Shown: positions 27,887 to 37,264 of the stretch, in pieces
How the letters are laid out: each line of letters starts with the position of its first letter
Numbering within the stretch: the first letter of the stretch is position 1
Notes under the pieces: model-generated
Database searches by the model: none
Seen by the model: only the letters and a program-made list of their open reading frames with translations
What the model was told of the DNA's origin: nothing
Translations under genes and position numbers: made by a program
DNA from: Rhizobiaceae bacterium
Lineage (GTDB): Bacteria; Pseudomonadota; Alphaproteobacteria; Rhizobiales; Rhizobiaceae
Assembly (NCBI GenBank): GCA_014238155.1
Contig: JABABQ010000068.1
Coordinates: forward strand, 62,001-126,000
Direction of reading: 5' to 3'
Length of the DNA stretch: 64,000 bases

Positions 27887-29155
27887 CTAATGATACCAGG
27901 GAGTTGGCCCGGCGCCCAACTCATCAATCGGGTTGCCATCCTTGAATCGTTCAAGGGTAAACGCTTCGTTCAATCGGTGGGCTTTGTCATTGGCAATTGT
28001 ATGGGCAAAGCACCAGCCGCTTGCGGGCGTTGCCTTGAATCCGCCATAACACCACCCTGCATTAAGATACATGCCCGGCAATGGTCCGGTTGTAATAATC
28101 GGAGAACCGTCCATCGACATATCCATAACCCCGCCCCAGCTCCGCAACAGGCGCAGCCGTGCAAAGGCCGGGAACATGGCAATTAACTCAGCAGTGACCT
28201 CTTCCCATACCGGCAGATTCCCCCGCTGAGCGTAGGAATTGTAGTAGTCAATATTACCACCAAAGACCAAACCACCCTTGTCCGACTGCGAAACATAGAG
28301 GTGTCCGGCCCCAAATGTGGTGACCGTTGGTATGATGGGTTTAATGCTTTCGCTAACAAAAGCCTGTAACACCGTGGTTTCAATAGGTAACTTGTCGACG
28401 CCGGCCATTTTCATGACCCGACCCGTATTTCCCGCAACTGCAACCGCCGTTTTCGCAGCGCGAATTTCCATAGGTTCACCATTGCGCATCACTTCCACAC
28501 CGGCAATGCGGTCGCCGTCCTTTAGAAATCCGACGACTTCGGTATTTTCAAGGATGTCGACGCCCAATTGATCGGCAGCACGAGCATAGCCCCAGGCGAC
28601 CGCGTCATGCCGGGCATTACCCGCATCCGGTTGCAACAATCCACCATGGACTGGAAAGCGGGCAGATCCTGAAACATCCAGACCTGGATTCAGCCGCGCA
28701 ACTTGATCACGATCCAGCAGTTCAGACTGCACACCCATCAGCCTCATCTGATTGCCGCGCTCAGCGTGGGTATCCATCTGTCCAGGAGTATGGGCCAGAT
28801 TGAGCACACCTCGGGGCGAGAACATCACATTATAGTTCAGCGAATGAGACAGTTCCCGCCACAAGTCCATCGACTTTTCGTAAAACCCGGTATTCGGGGT
28901 CAGGCGGTAGTTGGACCGGACAATCGTCGTGTTTCGCCCAACATTTCCTGATCCAAGATAGCCTTTTTCGATCACCGCAACATTGGTGATTCCATGAACG
29001 CTGGCCAGATAGAAGGCCGTCGACAACCCGTGTCCACCACCGCCAACAATAATGACATCATAGTTGTTTCGAGGTTCCGGTTTCCGCCACGCGGGGGTCC
29101 AATCCCGGTTTCCCCGAAGGGCATTTTTTAATATGGCAAAGGCGGAATACCGCAT
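27887..29155 (-). CDS. soxB: Sarcosine oxidase beta subunit (covalent flavin subunit)
   Basis: 422 residues from the ATG at 29155, where MRYSAFAILKNALRG matches the usual SoxB N-terminus; an ATG 12 codons upstream is spurious. The Rossmann motif is IIVGGGGHGLSTAFYL, followed by EKGYLGSGNVGRNTTIVRSNY. The segment contains the region that in heterotetrameric enzymes carries the covalent FMN His and the substrate-contact residues. C-terminal motifs YGGFKATPASGW and SWGGVMDMSMDGSPI also fit. It oxidises the N-methyl group of sarcosine. First gene of the sox operon, divergent from the GlxA/AraC regulator. Confidence 0.96.
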   Translation of the reverse strand: MRYSAFAILKNALRGNRDWTPAWRKPEPRNNYDVIIVGGGGHGLSTAFYLASVHGITNVAVIEKGYLGSGNVGRNTTIVRSNYRLTPNTGFYEKSMDLWRELSHSLNYNVMFSPRGVLNLAHTPGQMDTHAERGNQMRLMGVQSELLDRDQVARLNPGLDVSGSARFPVHGGLLQPDAGNARHDAVAWGYARAADQLGVDILENTEVVGFLKDGDRIAGVEVMRNGEPMEIRAAKTAVAVAGNTGRVMKMAGVDKLPIETTVLQAFVSESIKPIIPTVTTFGAGHLYVSQSDKGGLVFGGNIDYYNSYAQRGNLPVWEEVTAELIAMFPAFARLRLLRSWGGVMDMSMDGSPIITTGPLPGMYLNAGWCYGGFKATPASGWCFAHTIANDKAHRLNEAFTLERFKDGNPIDELGAGPTPWYH

Positions 29156-29507
29156 TGTTATTTCAACTTTCAACTGCCGGATATTGGGCAAAACTGCGCT
29201 TGTTCAAACTTTACCATACAAATTTAGTCTGATGATTCCAGTAGGGCATAATAATTGCGACAAACCAGTCACACCAAGCGACAATCTGACTGAAAAAAAG
29301 TCACTCAACAAGATGCTTGCGGTGACAGATTTTGCTTGCGCTGCTGTAAAATTTCTACACAGATACGAACAACAGAAACTCAAACTACTCTAAAGGGCTG
29401 TCGGGGCCATGACAGGGTCGAACCAACCATTACCATCAAATTTGGCCGCACTGAACCTACGCCTGCTTCGACAATGTGTCGGCCGCTCGCATTTATGAGG
29501 ACGTGAG
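29156..29507. promoter_or_regulatory. Divergent intergenic region between sox operon and GlxA-type regulator
   Basis: 352 bases without a gene. It must hold the sox promoter and that of the regulator. A short inverted arrangement CGACAATGTGTCG (29468-29480) is 28 bases before the regulator ATG. I see no consensus -35/-10 pair and no longer repeat. The AT-rich left part is the more likely sox promoter. Confidence 0.4.
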
Positions 29508-30482
29508 ATGATACGCAACGCGGTAGCTGGTGAAGATGAATCACGGCATTTGTCGTTTTTGATTCTCGACCAGTTTTCCATGCTGTGTCTGGCCGCGGCC
29601 ATGGATCCATTGCGTTCTGCAAATCGCATGGCTGCTTCCAATTATTACAAATGGAGCATTGTATCGCTGGACGGTAATCCGGTCACCGCATCCAACGGCA
29701 TGCAGGTATCTGTCCAGCATTCGATCGATGACATGGCCAAATGCGACATCCTGTTTGTCTGTGCGGGTTACAAACTGGAGGTCCAGGGCCAGTCTCACAT
29801 GCTGGCACGACTGCGCGAGAGAGTCCGACGCGGAGGGGCTATTGGCGGCCTATCGATAGGGTCACACATTCTTGGCCAGGCAGGGCTGTTAAACGGCTAT
29901 GACTGCACCATTCATTGGGAAAACCGAGCCTCATTTCAGGACGCGTTTCCAGAGGCCAATTGCACAGGACATGTGTTTGAAGTCGACCGAAATCGCTATA
30001 CATCAGCGGGTGGCACCACATCGATTGATCTGATGCTGCACATTATTAGCGAAGATTTTGGTGCGCAGGTGGCCAATGAAGTTGCCAATCAATTTCAGCA
30101 CGAACGAATCCGAACCAATATGGACCGACAGCGGGTAGGCCCGGAACGCGATCTCGCCGGCAAATCCGAGAAACTGCAACGGGCGGTTGAAATGATGTCG
30201 GAACACCTTGAAGAGCCGCTGTCTGCATTGGAAATTGCTCGCCGTGTTGGACTATCACTGCGTCAAGTCGAGCGTCTGTTCCTGCGACATTTAAGCTGCA
30301 CGCCGGGGCGCTATTACATGACAGTACGCCTGGAAAGAGCGCGCGAACTGCTGCGTCACACAAACGCGCCTATTCTTGATGTGGCTCTGTCGACCGGATT
30401 TACCTCCCATTCCTATTTTGCACAGAGCTATCGCAATCATTTTGGATGTTCCCCATCCGAAGAAAGACGCGCCAATGCCTGA
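29508..30482 (+). CDS. GlxA/GbdR-type AraC-family transcriptional regulator
   Basis: 324 residues. The N-terminal about 190 residues form a DJ-1/PfpI (class I amidotransferase-like) domain: FLILDQFSMLCLAAAMDPLR and GAIGGLSIGSHILGQAGLL, where the usual nucleophile Cys position reads Ser or Gly, as in regulatory members. The C-terminal 100 residues form two AraC HTH motifs, EPLSALEIARRVGLSLRQVERLF and APILDVALSTGFTSHSYF. GbdR and SouR of this family activate glycine-betaine, dimethylglycine and sarcosine catabolism, and the divergent sox operon makes that the likely role. The last eight bases overlap the CaiB-like gene. Confidence 0.92.
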   Translation: MIRNAVAGEDESRHLSFLILDQFSMLCLAAAMDPLRSANRMAASNYYKWSIVSLDGNPVTASNGMQVSVQHSIDDMAKCDILFVCAGYKLEVQGQSHMLARLRERVRRGGAIGGLSIGSHILGQAGLLNGYDCTIHWENRASFQDAFPEANCTGHVFEVDRNRYTSAGGTTSIDLMLHIISEDFGAQVANEVANQFQHERIRTNMDRQRVGPERDLAGKSEKLQRAVEMMSEHLEEPLSALEIARRVGLSLRQVERLFLRHLSCTPGRYYMTVRLERARELLRHTNAPILDVALSTGFTSHSYFAQSYRNHFGCSPSEERRANA

Positions 30483-31572
30483 ACCGGGGCCGCTCAGCGG
30501 AATCAAAGTTGTCGAACTGGCCTCAATTGGCCCAGGCCCGTTTGCGGCGATGATGCTGGCAGATCATGGAGCAGATGTTGTCCGCATCGATAAACCCGGC
30601 GGGAGAAACGTTGGCACGTCAAAATCAGACAGTGACCCAATGTTGCGTGGCCGGCGGAAAGTAGAGCTAAACCTAAAAGATCGCGACGACGTGGAAAAAG
30701 CCATGGCATTGATCGAAAAGGCGGACGTGCTGATTGAAGGATATCGACCAGGTGTTACCGAACGGCTGGGACTTGGGCCTGAACAATGTCATGGACGCAA
30801 TCCTGGGCTTGTTTACGGACGTATGACCGGCTGGGGCCAAGACGGCCCACTGGCACAGCGGGCCGGCCACGATATCGATTATATCGCCATAACCGGAGCG
30901 CTTGATGCGATCGGCACACCCAATTCCGGCCCAGTCCCTCCAATCAACCTTGTCGGAGATTTTGGTGGCGGCGGCATGTTGATCGCCTTTGGAATTTGCG
31001 CTGCACTGCTGCCTGCCAAACTGTCGGGAAAGGGCACGGTGGTCGATGCATCCATGGTTGAGGGAACTGCATTGCTGATGACCATGCCCTATTCGTTGAA
31101 AGCTCAGGGGCTCTGGCCCGCAGGTCGCGGTGAGAACCTGCTCGATGGAGGTGCGCCATTTTACGGAACCTATCCTACTTCGGATGGTAAGTGGGTCGCT
31201 TTGGGTGCCATTGAGGAACCATTCTGGCAACAATTGATCGATTGTCTTGAGTTGAATTCAGATTTTATGAACCGGCGCATGGATCGACAAAATTGGCCTG
31301 AAATTCGCCAGTTGATTGCCGAGAAGATCGCCCAACATTCAAGGCGGCATTGGGAATCGGTTTTTGAAGGCACTGACGCGTGTTTTGCACCAGTCCTGAC
31401 TATGGACGAGGCTCCCGGGCATCCTCACAACATCGCACGTGGTGTTTTTCAGTCGGTGAATGGTGTCATGCAACCAGCACCAGCCCCGCGTTTTGATGGA
31501 AAAGCGGCTGCCATCGCGGCCACCGATACCACGGCCATTGACTATGAGTCAGTCTTGGAGAGTTGGCGCTAA
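30475..31572 (+). CDS. CaiB/BaiF family III CoA-transferase / alpha-methylacyl-CoA racemase-like enzyme
   Basis: 365 residues from the ATG at 30475, which overlaps the regulator end. PLSGIKVVELASIGPGPFAAM is the characteristic N-terminus. GRMTGWGQDGPLAQRAGHDIDYIAITGAL holds the catalytic His and Asp region of AMACR-type enzymes, and MVEGTALL carries the conserved Glu. Length and motif spacing match alpha-methylacyl-CoA racemase better than formyl-CoA transferase. It is not an obvious part of sarcosine catabolism; overlap with the regulator suggests co-transcription only. The 3' end overlaps the convergent DUF1194 gene by four bases. Confidence 0.9.
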   Translation: MPEPGPLSGIKVVELASIGPGPFAAMMLADHGADVVRIDKPGGRNVGTSKSDSDPMLRGRRKVELNLKDRDDVEKAMALIEKADVLIEGYRPGVTERLGLGPEQCHGRNPGLVYGRMTGWGQDGPLAQRAGHDIDYIAITGALDAIGTPNSGPVPPINLVGDFGGGGMLIAFGICAALLPAKLSGKGTVVDASMVEGTALLMTMPYSLKAQGLWPAGRGENLLDGGAPFYGTYPTSDGKWVALGAIEEPFWQQLIDCLELNSDFMNRRMDRQNWPEIRQLIAEKIAQHSRRHWESVFEGTDACFAPVLTMDEAPGHPHNIARGVFQSVNGVMQPAPAPRFDGKAAAIAATDTTAIDYESVLESWR

Positions 31573-32294
31573 CCGTCTTGCATCTTCGTTGAACGTGTTG
31601 GATCAAACTTTTGGGTCACCAGATTGCCCTTGATTTCCCGTAACAGCTTTTTTTTGAAGGCTCGTTTGAAGTCGAAATAGTCTGCAGCCCTCTCAACGAA
31701 CGCACCAGGACCGCCGATGACACGGTTGCGCAGGTAATAGTGTAAATAACTCACCTCATTGATCACCGCCAGGGCGTTGATCGTGGTGCCTTCGCCCACC
31801 ACTGAATCCCGCGTGGTTTCAACTCTGTTGCCATCGTTGTTTTCGCCGTCCGCGATCACGTCTATGACCCGACGGTCTGCTCTGGTCGGGGCTGTTTCAA
31901 ACGAAAGCTGACTGAACTGAAGCGCCCCGGAAATTGAAGTTCCACCGTTTACAGTCTGACGTCCCATGCGAGCGGCTCGATTGGCAAACCTTATAGCATC
32001 CCCGGGATTGGCGATCGTGGTCCAGTCAATCGCTACTTTTTGTGTGCCGGATGTTGACCAATGTATGACCAGAACGGAAATCCGTCCGTGATAACCGTCA
32101 ACGATTGCCTTCAGAACTTCAGGGTCAGAAAACGCCGCGGCCACCCCACCTGCCTGCAGCGCATATTCGCTGCCATTGACGCTCCAGGAGCAATCCATTG
32201 CGATAACCAGATTGAGGTCCGCTCGCGTCGATTGCGCATGAGCAACGGAGAGCAACAGCAAATGCAAAAACAATGCTGTTGCCAGACGTTTCAT
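31569..32294 (-). CDS. DUF1194 family exported protein with vWA-like MIDAS motif
   Basis: 241 residues. The N-terminus MKRLATALFLHLLLLSVAHA is a signal peptide with predicted cleavage after AHA. LVIAMDCSWSVNGSEYALQ contains a D-x-S-x-S metal-ion-dependent adhesion site, and INALAVINEVSYLHYYLRN and GGPGAFVERAADYFDFKRAF match DUF1194 C-termini. These periplasmic proteins adopt a von Willebrand factor A fold; role unknown. The start ATG shares its first base(s) with the end of the upstream permease gene, so it is co-transcribed with the polyamine-type ABC operon, which is the only hint to its function. Confidence 0.85.
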   Translation of the reverse strand: MKRLATALFLHLLLLSVAHAQSTRADLNLVIAMDCSWSVNGSEYALQAGGVAAAFSDPEVLKAIVDGYHGRISVLVIHWSTSGTQKVAIDWTTIANPGDAIRFANRAARMGRQTVNGGTSISGALQFSQLSFETAPTRADRRVIDVIADGENNDGNRVETTRDSVVGEGTTINALAVINEVSYLHYYLRNRVIGGPGAFVERAADYFDFKRAFKKKLLREIKGNLVTQKFDPTRSTKMQDG

Positions 32295-33367
32295 CAGCCG
32301 GGAGACAAACCGCGCAGGCGTTCAGACCGGCGACGCAGCAATTCAACCGTAGTTAGCAGAAGGATCGACATCAAAACCAGAATTGTCGCAACTGCCAGAA
32401 TCGTTGGGCTGATCTGCTCTCGCAAACCAGAGAACATCTGGCGCGGAATAGTTCGTTGATCGACGTTTGCCAGGAATATAACTGCCACAACTTCATCGAG
32501 TGATGTGATGAATGCAAACAGGGCGCCCGATATCATGCCTGGCGTAATCAGTGGCATGATCACCTTGGTAAAGGTCGTCCAGCCATTGGCACCCAGTCCT
32601 TCGCTGGCGCGAATGAGCGAACGATCAAAACCCGACAGTGTTGCTGTCACGGTGATGATGACAAACGGCACACCCAGCGTCGCATGAGCCAGAGTCAATC
32701 CCAGATAGGTATTCGCCAATCCCTTTTCATAACCTGGGATAATGCCCTGCATGGTACCGCCGTAGAAAAAGAACATGCCGGTCGCGGTGATCACAAGCGG
32801 AACGATCATTGGCGAAATCAGCAAGCTGGTAATAGCCGATCGGAATGGCATCTCCGGACGCGACAGGCCCAATGCGGCCAATGTACCAAATCCGGTAGCA
32901 AGAATTGTCGATACAATCGCCAGGAAGAAAGAATTGCGCATGGCGCGAATCCATGTGGCGTTGTTCCACATGTCGCCCCACCAATTCTCGGTGCCATCCG
33001 GTGCGGTCATGCCAAAACGCCAGATATCCTCATACCAACGGGTGGAATAGGCCTCCGGATCCAGTGACATCATGCCTTCAGTAAACGTGAAATAGGGTTC
33101 GGCGTTGAACGACAGCGGGATGATGATCAAAATTGGCGTTATCAAAAAGATGAAGATCATCGTGCAGACGGCCAGGAAAATATATTTACCTATCTTGTCC
33201 TTGGTCGTGGCATAGAGCGGCAAATCATGCATCGCAAAATAGGGAATGCCAAAAATTATCAGGAATCCCACCATACCAACGAAAGACTGGGTATAGACGA
33301 GAAACAACAATGCTGCGCCGATCAGGGTATAAAAGCCGCGGGTTTTACATTTTTCTGTAAAAGTCAT
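32294..33367 (-). CDS. Polyamine/opine-type ABC transporter permease (PotC-like)
   Basis: 357 residues with an EAA loop (RASEGLGANGWTTFTKVIMPLITP) near the C-terminus and about seven hydrophobic helices. PotC is about 265 residues; here an N-terminal pair of helices (FYTLIGAALLFLVYTQSFVG and FGIPYFAMHDLP) and a periplasmic insertion after the next helix account for the excess. It forms the inner-membrane channel with the 33378-34661 product. Start ten bases after the PotB-like gene. Substrate class (spermidine/putrescine, 2-aminoethylphosphonate or similar) is family-based only. Confidence 0.88.
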   Translation of the reverse strand: MTFTEKCKTRGFYTLIGAALLFLVYTQSFVGMVGFLIIFGIPYFAMHDLPLYATTKDKIGKYIFLAVCTMIFIFLITPILIIIPLSFNAEPYFTFTEGMMSLDPEAYSTRWYEDIWRFGMTAPDGTENWWGDMWNNATWIRAMRNSFFLAIVSTILATGFGTLAALGLSRPEMPFRSAITSLLISPMIVPLVITATGMFFFYGGTMQGIIPGYEKGLANTYLGLTLAHATLGVPFVIITVTATLSGFDRSLIRASEGLGANGWTTFTKVIMPLITPGMISGALFAFITSLDEVVAVIFLANVDQRTIPRQMFSGLREQISPTILAVATILVLMSILLLTTVELLRRRSERLRGLSPG

Positions 33368-33377
33368 ATCAGCGCCC

Positions 33378-34661
33378 TCACCCGAACTTCAGATTGTCGA
33401 CGCCGACAAGCTTGTTGTAGATCCAGTAGAATACCATCACGACTACCAGCAAGATCGTTCCCAGAGCAGCGCCAAGTGACCAGTTCAAGGTCTTCTTGAT
33501 GTGATCAGCAATCAGATTTGAAATTAACAATCCGTCACTGCCACCGACCAGCGCCGGGGTAATATAATAACCAATGGCCAAAATGAATACCAACAGCGTT
33601 CCCGCAGCGATCCCTGGAATGGTTTGCGGGAAATATACCTTGGTGAACGCATAGGTGTTGCTGGCGCCCATCGATCTGGCGGCCCGCATGAAACTTGGCG
33701 GAATGGTCTTCATAACCGAATAAAGTGGCAGGATCATAAACGGTAGCAGAATATGCACCATCGCGATCACGGTACCGGTGATATTGTAGATCATCTGGAT
33801 TCTGCTTTCATCCGCAATGATCTGAAGATAGACCAGAACATTGTTGATGATACCGGACTTTTGCAGCATCGCGATCCAGGCACTGGTTCGCACCAACAGT
33901 GAGGTCCAGAACGGCAGCAGCACCAGGATCATCAACAAGTTTGATGTGCGCAGCGGCAGTGTCGAAAGCAGATAGGAAACCGGATAAGCGATGATGAAAC
34001 AAAGCGCCGTGATCAGCGCAGACATCCATATCGTCTTCCACAATATCGGCAAATAGATCCGATAGAGTTCATCGGCCAACACGATACTGCCTGTTTCATC
34101 ATATTTTCGATCGGTCGCCGCCAGATAGAATGACAGCGTATAATCCTCTGTCACCCGTTGCAGCGTACGCCACAAGTTCGGGTTGTCCCAGCGTTTGTCG
34201 ATCTTTACCAGGGCATCGAAATACGGGCCTTCGGTAATTTTTCCAGCTCGCCGCGCCGTTTTGGTAAACAGGCTTCGCGAGCCGGGGATTTCGTAATTTA
34301 CACGGGTTGCCAGATTACCAATGGTCTTTCCCACTTCCCGATTCTTCCTGGCCGCGGCCATATCGGTCACGAAAATTTTGATGATATCGTCGCCAGGCGT
34401 GCCTTGTTCGGCATCCCAACCCTTAATCGCCTTCGCAAAGTTGGGCATCACATTGGAGCCGGCAGGATTGTGGAAGGATCTGTAGAGCATCTGCCCGATC
34501 GGCAGAACAAAAGACAATATAAGAAACAGCACCAATGGCACCGTAAGAAGGAAAGCACGCATTTTCATGCGGCGGGTCGTGAGGGCCAGTTTTTCTTTCA
34601 GCGGCGTTCCATCGGCCGCCAGCAAAGGCGCGTCAGCGTTGCTTATCGTAGCATCGGTCAT
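33378..34661 (-). CDS. Polyamine/opine-type ABC transporter permease (PotB-like) with long periplasmic insertion
   Basis: 427 residues against about 285 in PotB. A first helix (FLLTVPLVLFLILSFVLPIGQM) is followed by roughly 150 residues of hydrophilic sequence (from FHNPAGSNV to DETGSIVLADELY) and then the remaining five helices. The EAA loop is AARSMGASNTYAFTKVYFPQTIPG. The insertion lies on the periplasmic side and might contact the binding protein (inference). It lies 31 bases downstream of a strong stem-loop that follows the binding-protein gene, so its expression may be attenuated relative to that gene. Confidence 0.88.
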   Translation of the reverse strand: MTDATISNADAPLLAADGTPLKEKLALTTRRMKMRAFLLTVPLVLFLILSFVLPIGQMLYRSFHNPAGSNVMPNFAKAIKGWDAEQGTPGDDIIKIFVTDMAAARKNREVGKTIGNLATRVNYEIPGSRSLFTKTARRAGKITEGPYFDALVKIDKRWDNPNLWRTLQRVTEDYTLSFYLAATDRKYDETGSIVLADELYRIYLPILWKTIWMSALITALCFIIAYPVSYLLSTLPLRTSNLLMILVLLPFWTSLLVRTSAWIAMLQKSGIINNVLVYLQIIADESRIQMIYNITGTVIAMVHILLPFMILPLYSVMKTIPPSFMRAARSMGASNTYAFTKVYFPQTIPGIAAGTLLVFILAIGYYITPALVGGSDGLLISNLIADHIKKTLNWSLGAALGTILLVVVMVFYWIYNKLVGVDNLKFG

Positions 34662-34691
34662 CCAGAGCTCCCCAGCCGTGTATTTAGTCTA

Positions 34692-34720
34692 AAAGGGCGC
34701 GGAATTATTCCGCGCCCTTT
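34692..34720 (-). terminator. Perfect 13-bp stem-loop between binding-protein and permease genes
   Basis: AAAGGGCGCGGAA and its exact complement flank a three-base loop. Read on the minus strand, the hairpin ends in CCCTTTT, lies 11 bases after the binding-protein stop and 31 before the permease ATG. It can act as a partial terminator or 3'-end stabiliser that raises the binding-protein level. Confidence 0.8.
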
Positions 34721-34731
34721 GTCGTTATGGA

Positions 34732-35817
34732 TTATTTAGCCAACCAAGCGTTGAAACGCTCGTTCAGCTGATCTGCATTATCTGCCCAGAACTCAAAATT
34801 GGACTGTACAGCATTTGCAAGGTTGGTCGGATTGGTCGGCATCTGCGGACCCATGTCGATATCTTTATTGTGATACTTGCCGACAAGTGGGCTGGAAGAC
34901 TTACGGGCTGGGCCGTAAGAAATGTAGGACGCCTGGGCTGCCAACTGCTCGGTCGCAGTCGAGAACTTCAGGAAGTCAAACGCAGTGTCCTTGTTGTTTG
35001 CACCTTTTGGGATAACCCAAAGGTCAAGATCCCAGATCTGACCGTCCCAGACGATTTCAAAGGGCTTACCTTCGCCAGCAACAGCATTGAAGATACGACC
35101 GTTATAAGCGGTGGTCATTGTCACTTCACCGTCAGCCAGCATCTGTGGAGGTTGCGCACCAGCTTCCCACCAGACAACTTCTGATTTGATGGTGGCCAGC
35201 TTGGCAAATGCGCGATCCACACCTTCGGGTGTCGACAGCACGTCGTACACGTCTGCAGCAGCAACGCCGTCGGCAATCAAAGCAAATTCCAGATTAACCT
35301 TGGCACCTTTACGCAGACCACGCTTGCCTGGAAATTTAGCCAGGTCAAAGAAATCACCCATGGTTTTTGGGCCGTCAGCGATCTTTGAGCCATCATAGGC
35401 AAAAATAGTTGACCAGACGATGTTGGCAACAGCGCAGTCATAAAGAGTTCCTTCCAGGAAATCTTCAGTGGCTGGAGTACCATCTGCACCAGCAGGCAAT
35501 GTTGAATGATCGATGGTTTCCAACAAGCCTTCGTCGCAGGCGCGGACCGCGTCGGAAAGTTCAACGTCCACGATATCCCAGGTTACATTACCAGCTTCAA
35601 CCTGAGCTTTGATCTCAGCGATGCCGCCGTTGTAATCCTCGGAACGGACATTTGTGCCGGTCTTGGCGATGTAAGGTTTGTGATAAGCTTCAACCTGGGA
35701 CTTGGTGTAAGCACCACCCCAGGACACGATTGTCAGATCGGCAGCTTGAGCCGCAACCGAACCAAGTGCAATTGCAGCGCCAACGGCGGTGCTTGCAAGC
35801 AGTTTTGTGAGTTTCAT
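34732..35817 (-). CDS. Extracellular solute-binding protein, polyamine type (PotD/PotF-like)
   Basis: 361 residues. Signal peptide MKLTKLLASTAVGAAIALGSVAAQA, mature start ADLTIVSWGGAYTKSQVEAYHKPY. The TIVSWGGAY opening, WDIVDVELSDAVRACDEGLL and VIPKGANNKDTAFDFLKF-like segments match spermidine/putrescine and related periplasmic binding proteins. It captures the solute for the permease pair downstream. First gene after a 98-base gap from the ATPase gene, followed by a strong stem-loop. The substrate could be polyamine or another small cationic or phosphonate compound; an agmatinase-family gene upstream favours polyamines. Confidence 0.9.
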   Translation of the reverse strand: MKLTKLLASTAVGAAIALGSVAAQAADLTIVSWGGAYTKSQVEAYHKPYIAKTGTNVRSEDYNGGIAEIKAQVEAGNVTWDIVDVELSDAVRACDEGLLETIDHSTLPAGADGTPATEDFLEGTLYDCAVANIVWSTIFAYDGSKIADGPKTMGDFFDLAKFPGKRGLRKGAKVNLEFALIADGVAAADVYDVLSTPEGVDRAFAKLATIKSEVVWWEAGAQPPQMLADGEVTMTTAYNGRIFNAVAGEGKPFEIVWDGQIWDLDLWVIPKGANNKDTAFDFLKFSTATEQLAAQASYISYGPARKSSSPLVGKYHNKDIDMGPQMPTNPTNLANAVQSNFEFWADNADQLNERFNAWLAK

Positions 35818-35915
35818 TAATATTCTCCCTTTTCGTTTGACCTGACCTCGCGGCCAGATTTATTTGCAGAAATACAACATCAAAGTGTTGCTGGTTCTGA
35901 ATTCGATATATGTTT

Positions 35916-37037
35916 TTAGGTTAAAGGATCCAGAGCGCGACAATCGGTGGCTTGCCACCCGACTTTAACCTTTGCACCTTCAGCCAATGGCTTGTTGCCC
36001 GCATTGTTGGGCACCTTGACGATGAATTCGGTATTACCGGAAACATTCATCCGGGTACGGATATGATCGCCGAGATAAATCAGCTCAAGTATCTCTCCGG
36101 TTATCGCGTTATCCGTTGCACCTTCGGCAGGCTCAATTTCGACCCGTTCGGGGCGCAATGACAAAGTCGTGCGATCACCGACACCACCGACATTGATCGC
36201 CGCAGCTCTCACCGATCCACCCCCATCAAGATCAACAGACGCTATGTCGCCGTCGATCTTTGACACTTTGCCATGCAGCTTGTTGTTTTCACCAATAAAC
36301 TGGGCAACGAATGAATTTTGCGGCCGTTCGTAAAGATCGTCAGGTGTCGATAATTGCTGAATAACGCCATCTTCAAACACAGCGATGCGGTCAGACATCG
36401 TCAGAGCTTCCGCCTGATCGTGGGTAACGTAAACAACGGTAACACCCAAATTTTCATGAATGTGCTTGATTTCATACTGCATCTGTTCACGCAGTTGCTT
36501 GTCCAGCGCTCCAAGCGGCTCATCCATCAATATGAGTTTCGGGTCAAACACCAATGCTCTTGCAACAGCAACGCGCTGCTGCTGTCCGCCTGACAATTGT
36601 GCCGGACGTCGGCCACCCATTGCCGGGAGCTCAACCATTTCGAGAGCACGCTGGACCTTGGCCTCAACTTCCGACTTGTTCATGTTGCGAACATGCAGCG
36701 GAAACGCGAGGTTCTCTGCCACCGTCATATGCGGAAACAGGGCGTAGTTTTGGAAAACCATACCGATGCCGCGCTTATTCGGCGGTACATTGTTGATTGA
36801 CTCACCTCCGAGATAAATCTCGCCATGGGTTGCCGGCTCAAAGCCAGCAAGCATCATGAGTGATGTCGTTTTTCCCGAACCGGATGGCCCCAACATGGTG
36901 AGAAATTCACCTTCTGGAATATCGAGGTTGAGATCTTTTACGACGAGAATTTCACCATCGTAACTCTTCTGGACCTTTTCGAAGCGAACAAACGCCTGCG
37001 TATCAAGATCTGCGGACTGCTGTGCGGCCAAACTCAA
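35916..37037 (-). CDS. ABC transporter ATP-binding protein, polyamine type (PotA-like)
   Basis: 373 residues. Walker A GPSGSGKTT, Q-loop VFQNYALFPHMTVAENLAF, signature LSGGQQQRVAVARA, Walker B LILMDEPLGALD, switch His in YVTHDQAEA. The C-terminal TOBE_2 domain (SLRPERVEIEPAEG, then TGEILELIYLGDHIRTRM) is typical of PotA/FbpC-type ATPases. Encoded first in a minus-strand operon ATPase - binding protein - two permeases - DUF1194. A 227-base non-coding gap, AT-rich with no clear terminator, separates it from the agmatinase-like gene. Confidence 0.95.
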   Translation of the reverse strand: MSLAAQQSADLDTQAFVRFEKVQKSYDGEILVVKDLNLDIPEGEFLTMLGPSGSGKTTSLMMLAGFEPATHGEIYLGGESINNVPPNKRGIGMVFQNYALFPHMTVAENLAFPLHVRNMNKSEVEAKVQRALEMVELPAMGGRRPAQLSGGQQQRVAVARALVFDPKLILMDEPLGALDKQLREQMQYEIKHIHENLGVTVVYVTHDQAEALTMSDRIAVFEDGVIQQLSTPDDLYERPQNSFVAQFIGENNKLHGKVSKIDGDIASVDLDGGGSVRAAAINVGGVGDRTTLSLRPERVEIEPAEGATDNAITGEILELIYLGDHIRTRMNVSGNTEFIVKVPNNAGNKPLAEGAKVKVGWQATDCRALDPLT

Positions 37038-37264
37038 ACTGGCGCTCCCATTTTATTAGTCAGATATTCTTTATCTGCCATTTTTTTGCGGATGCTTTTG
37101 CATCTCATTTTGAGACCATAAATCCCAGATTGCAATCAACAACGGTTCGTTTGCGACGTCAACAGTTGCAATGGTCGGTAAATTGAGATTTTTTGGCTTT
37201 TTTGCAACTTACCGATGAAATTTGTGCCAACAGCGCCTCAAATTATGGCAATTTCACGACAGAT

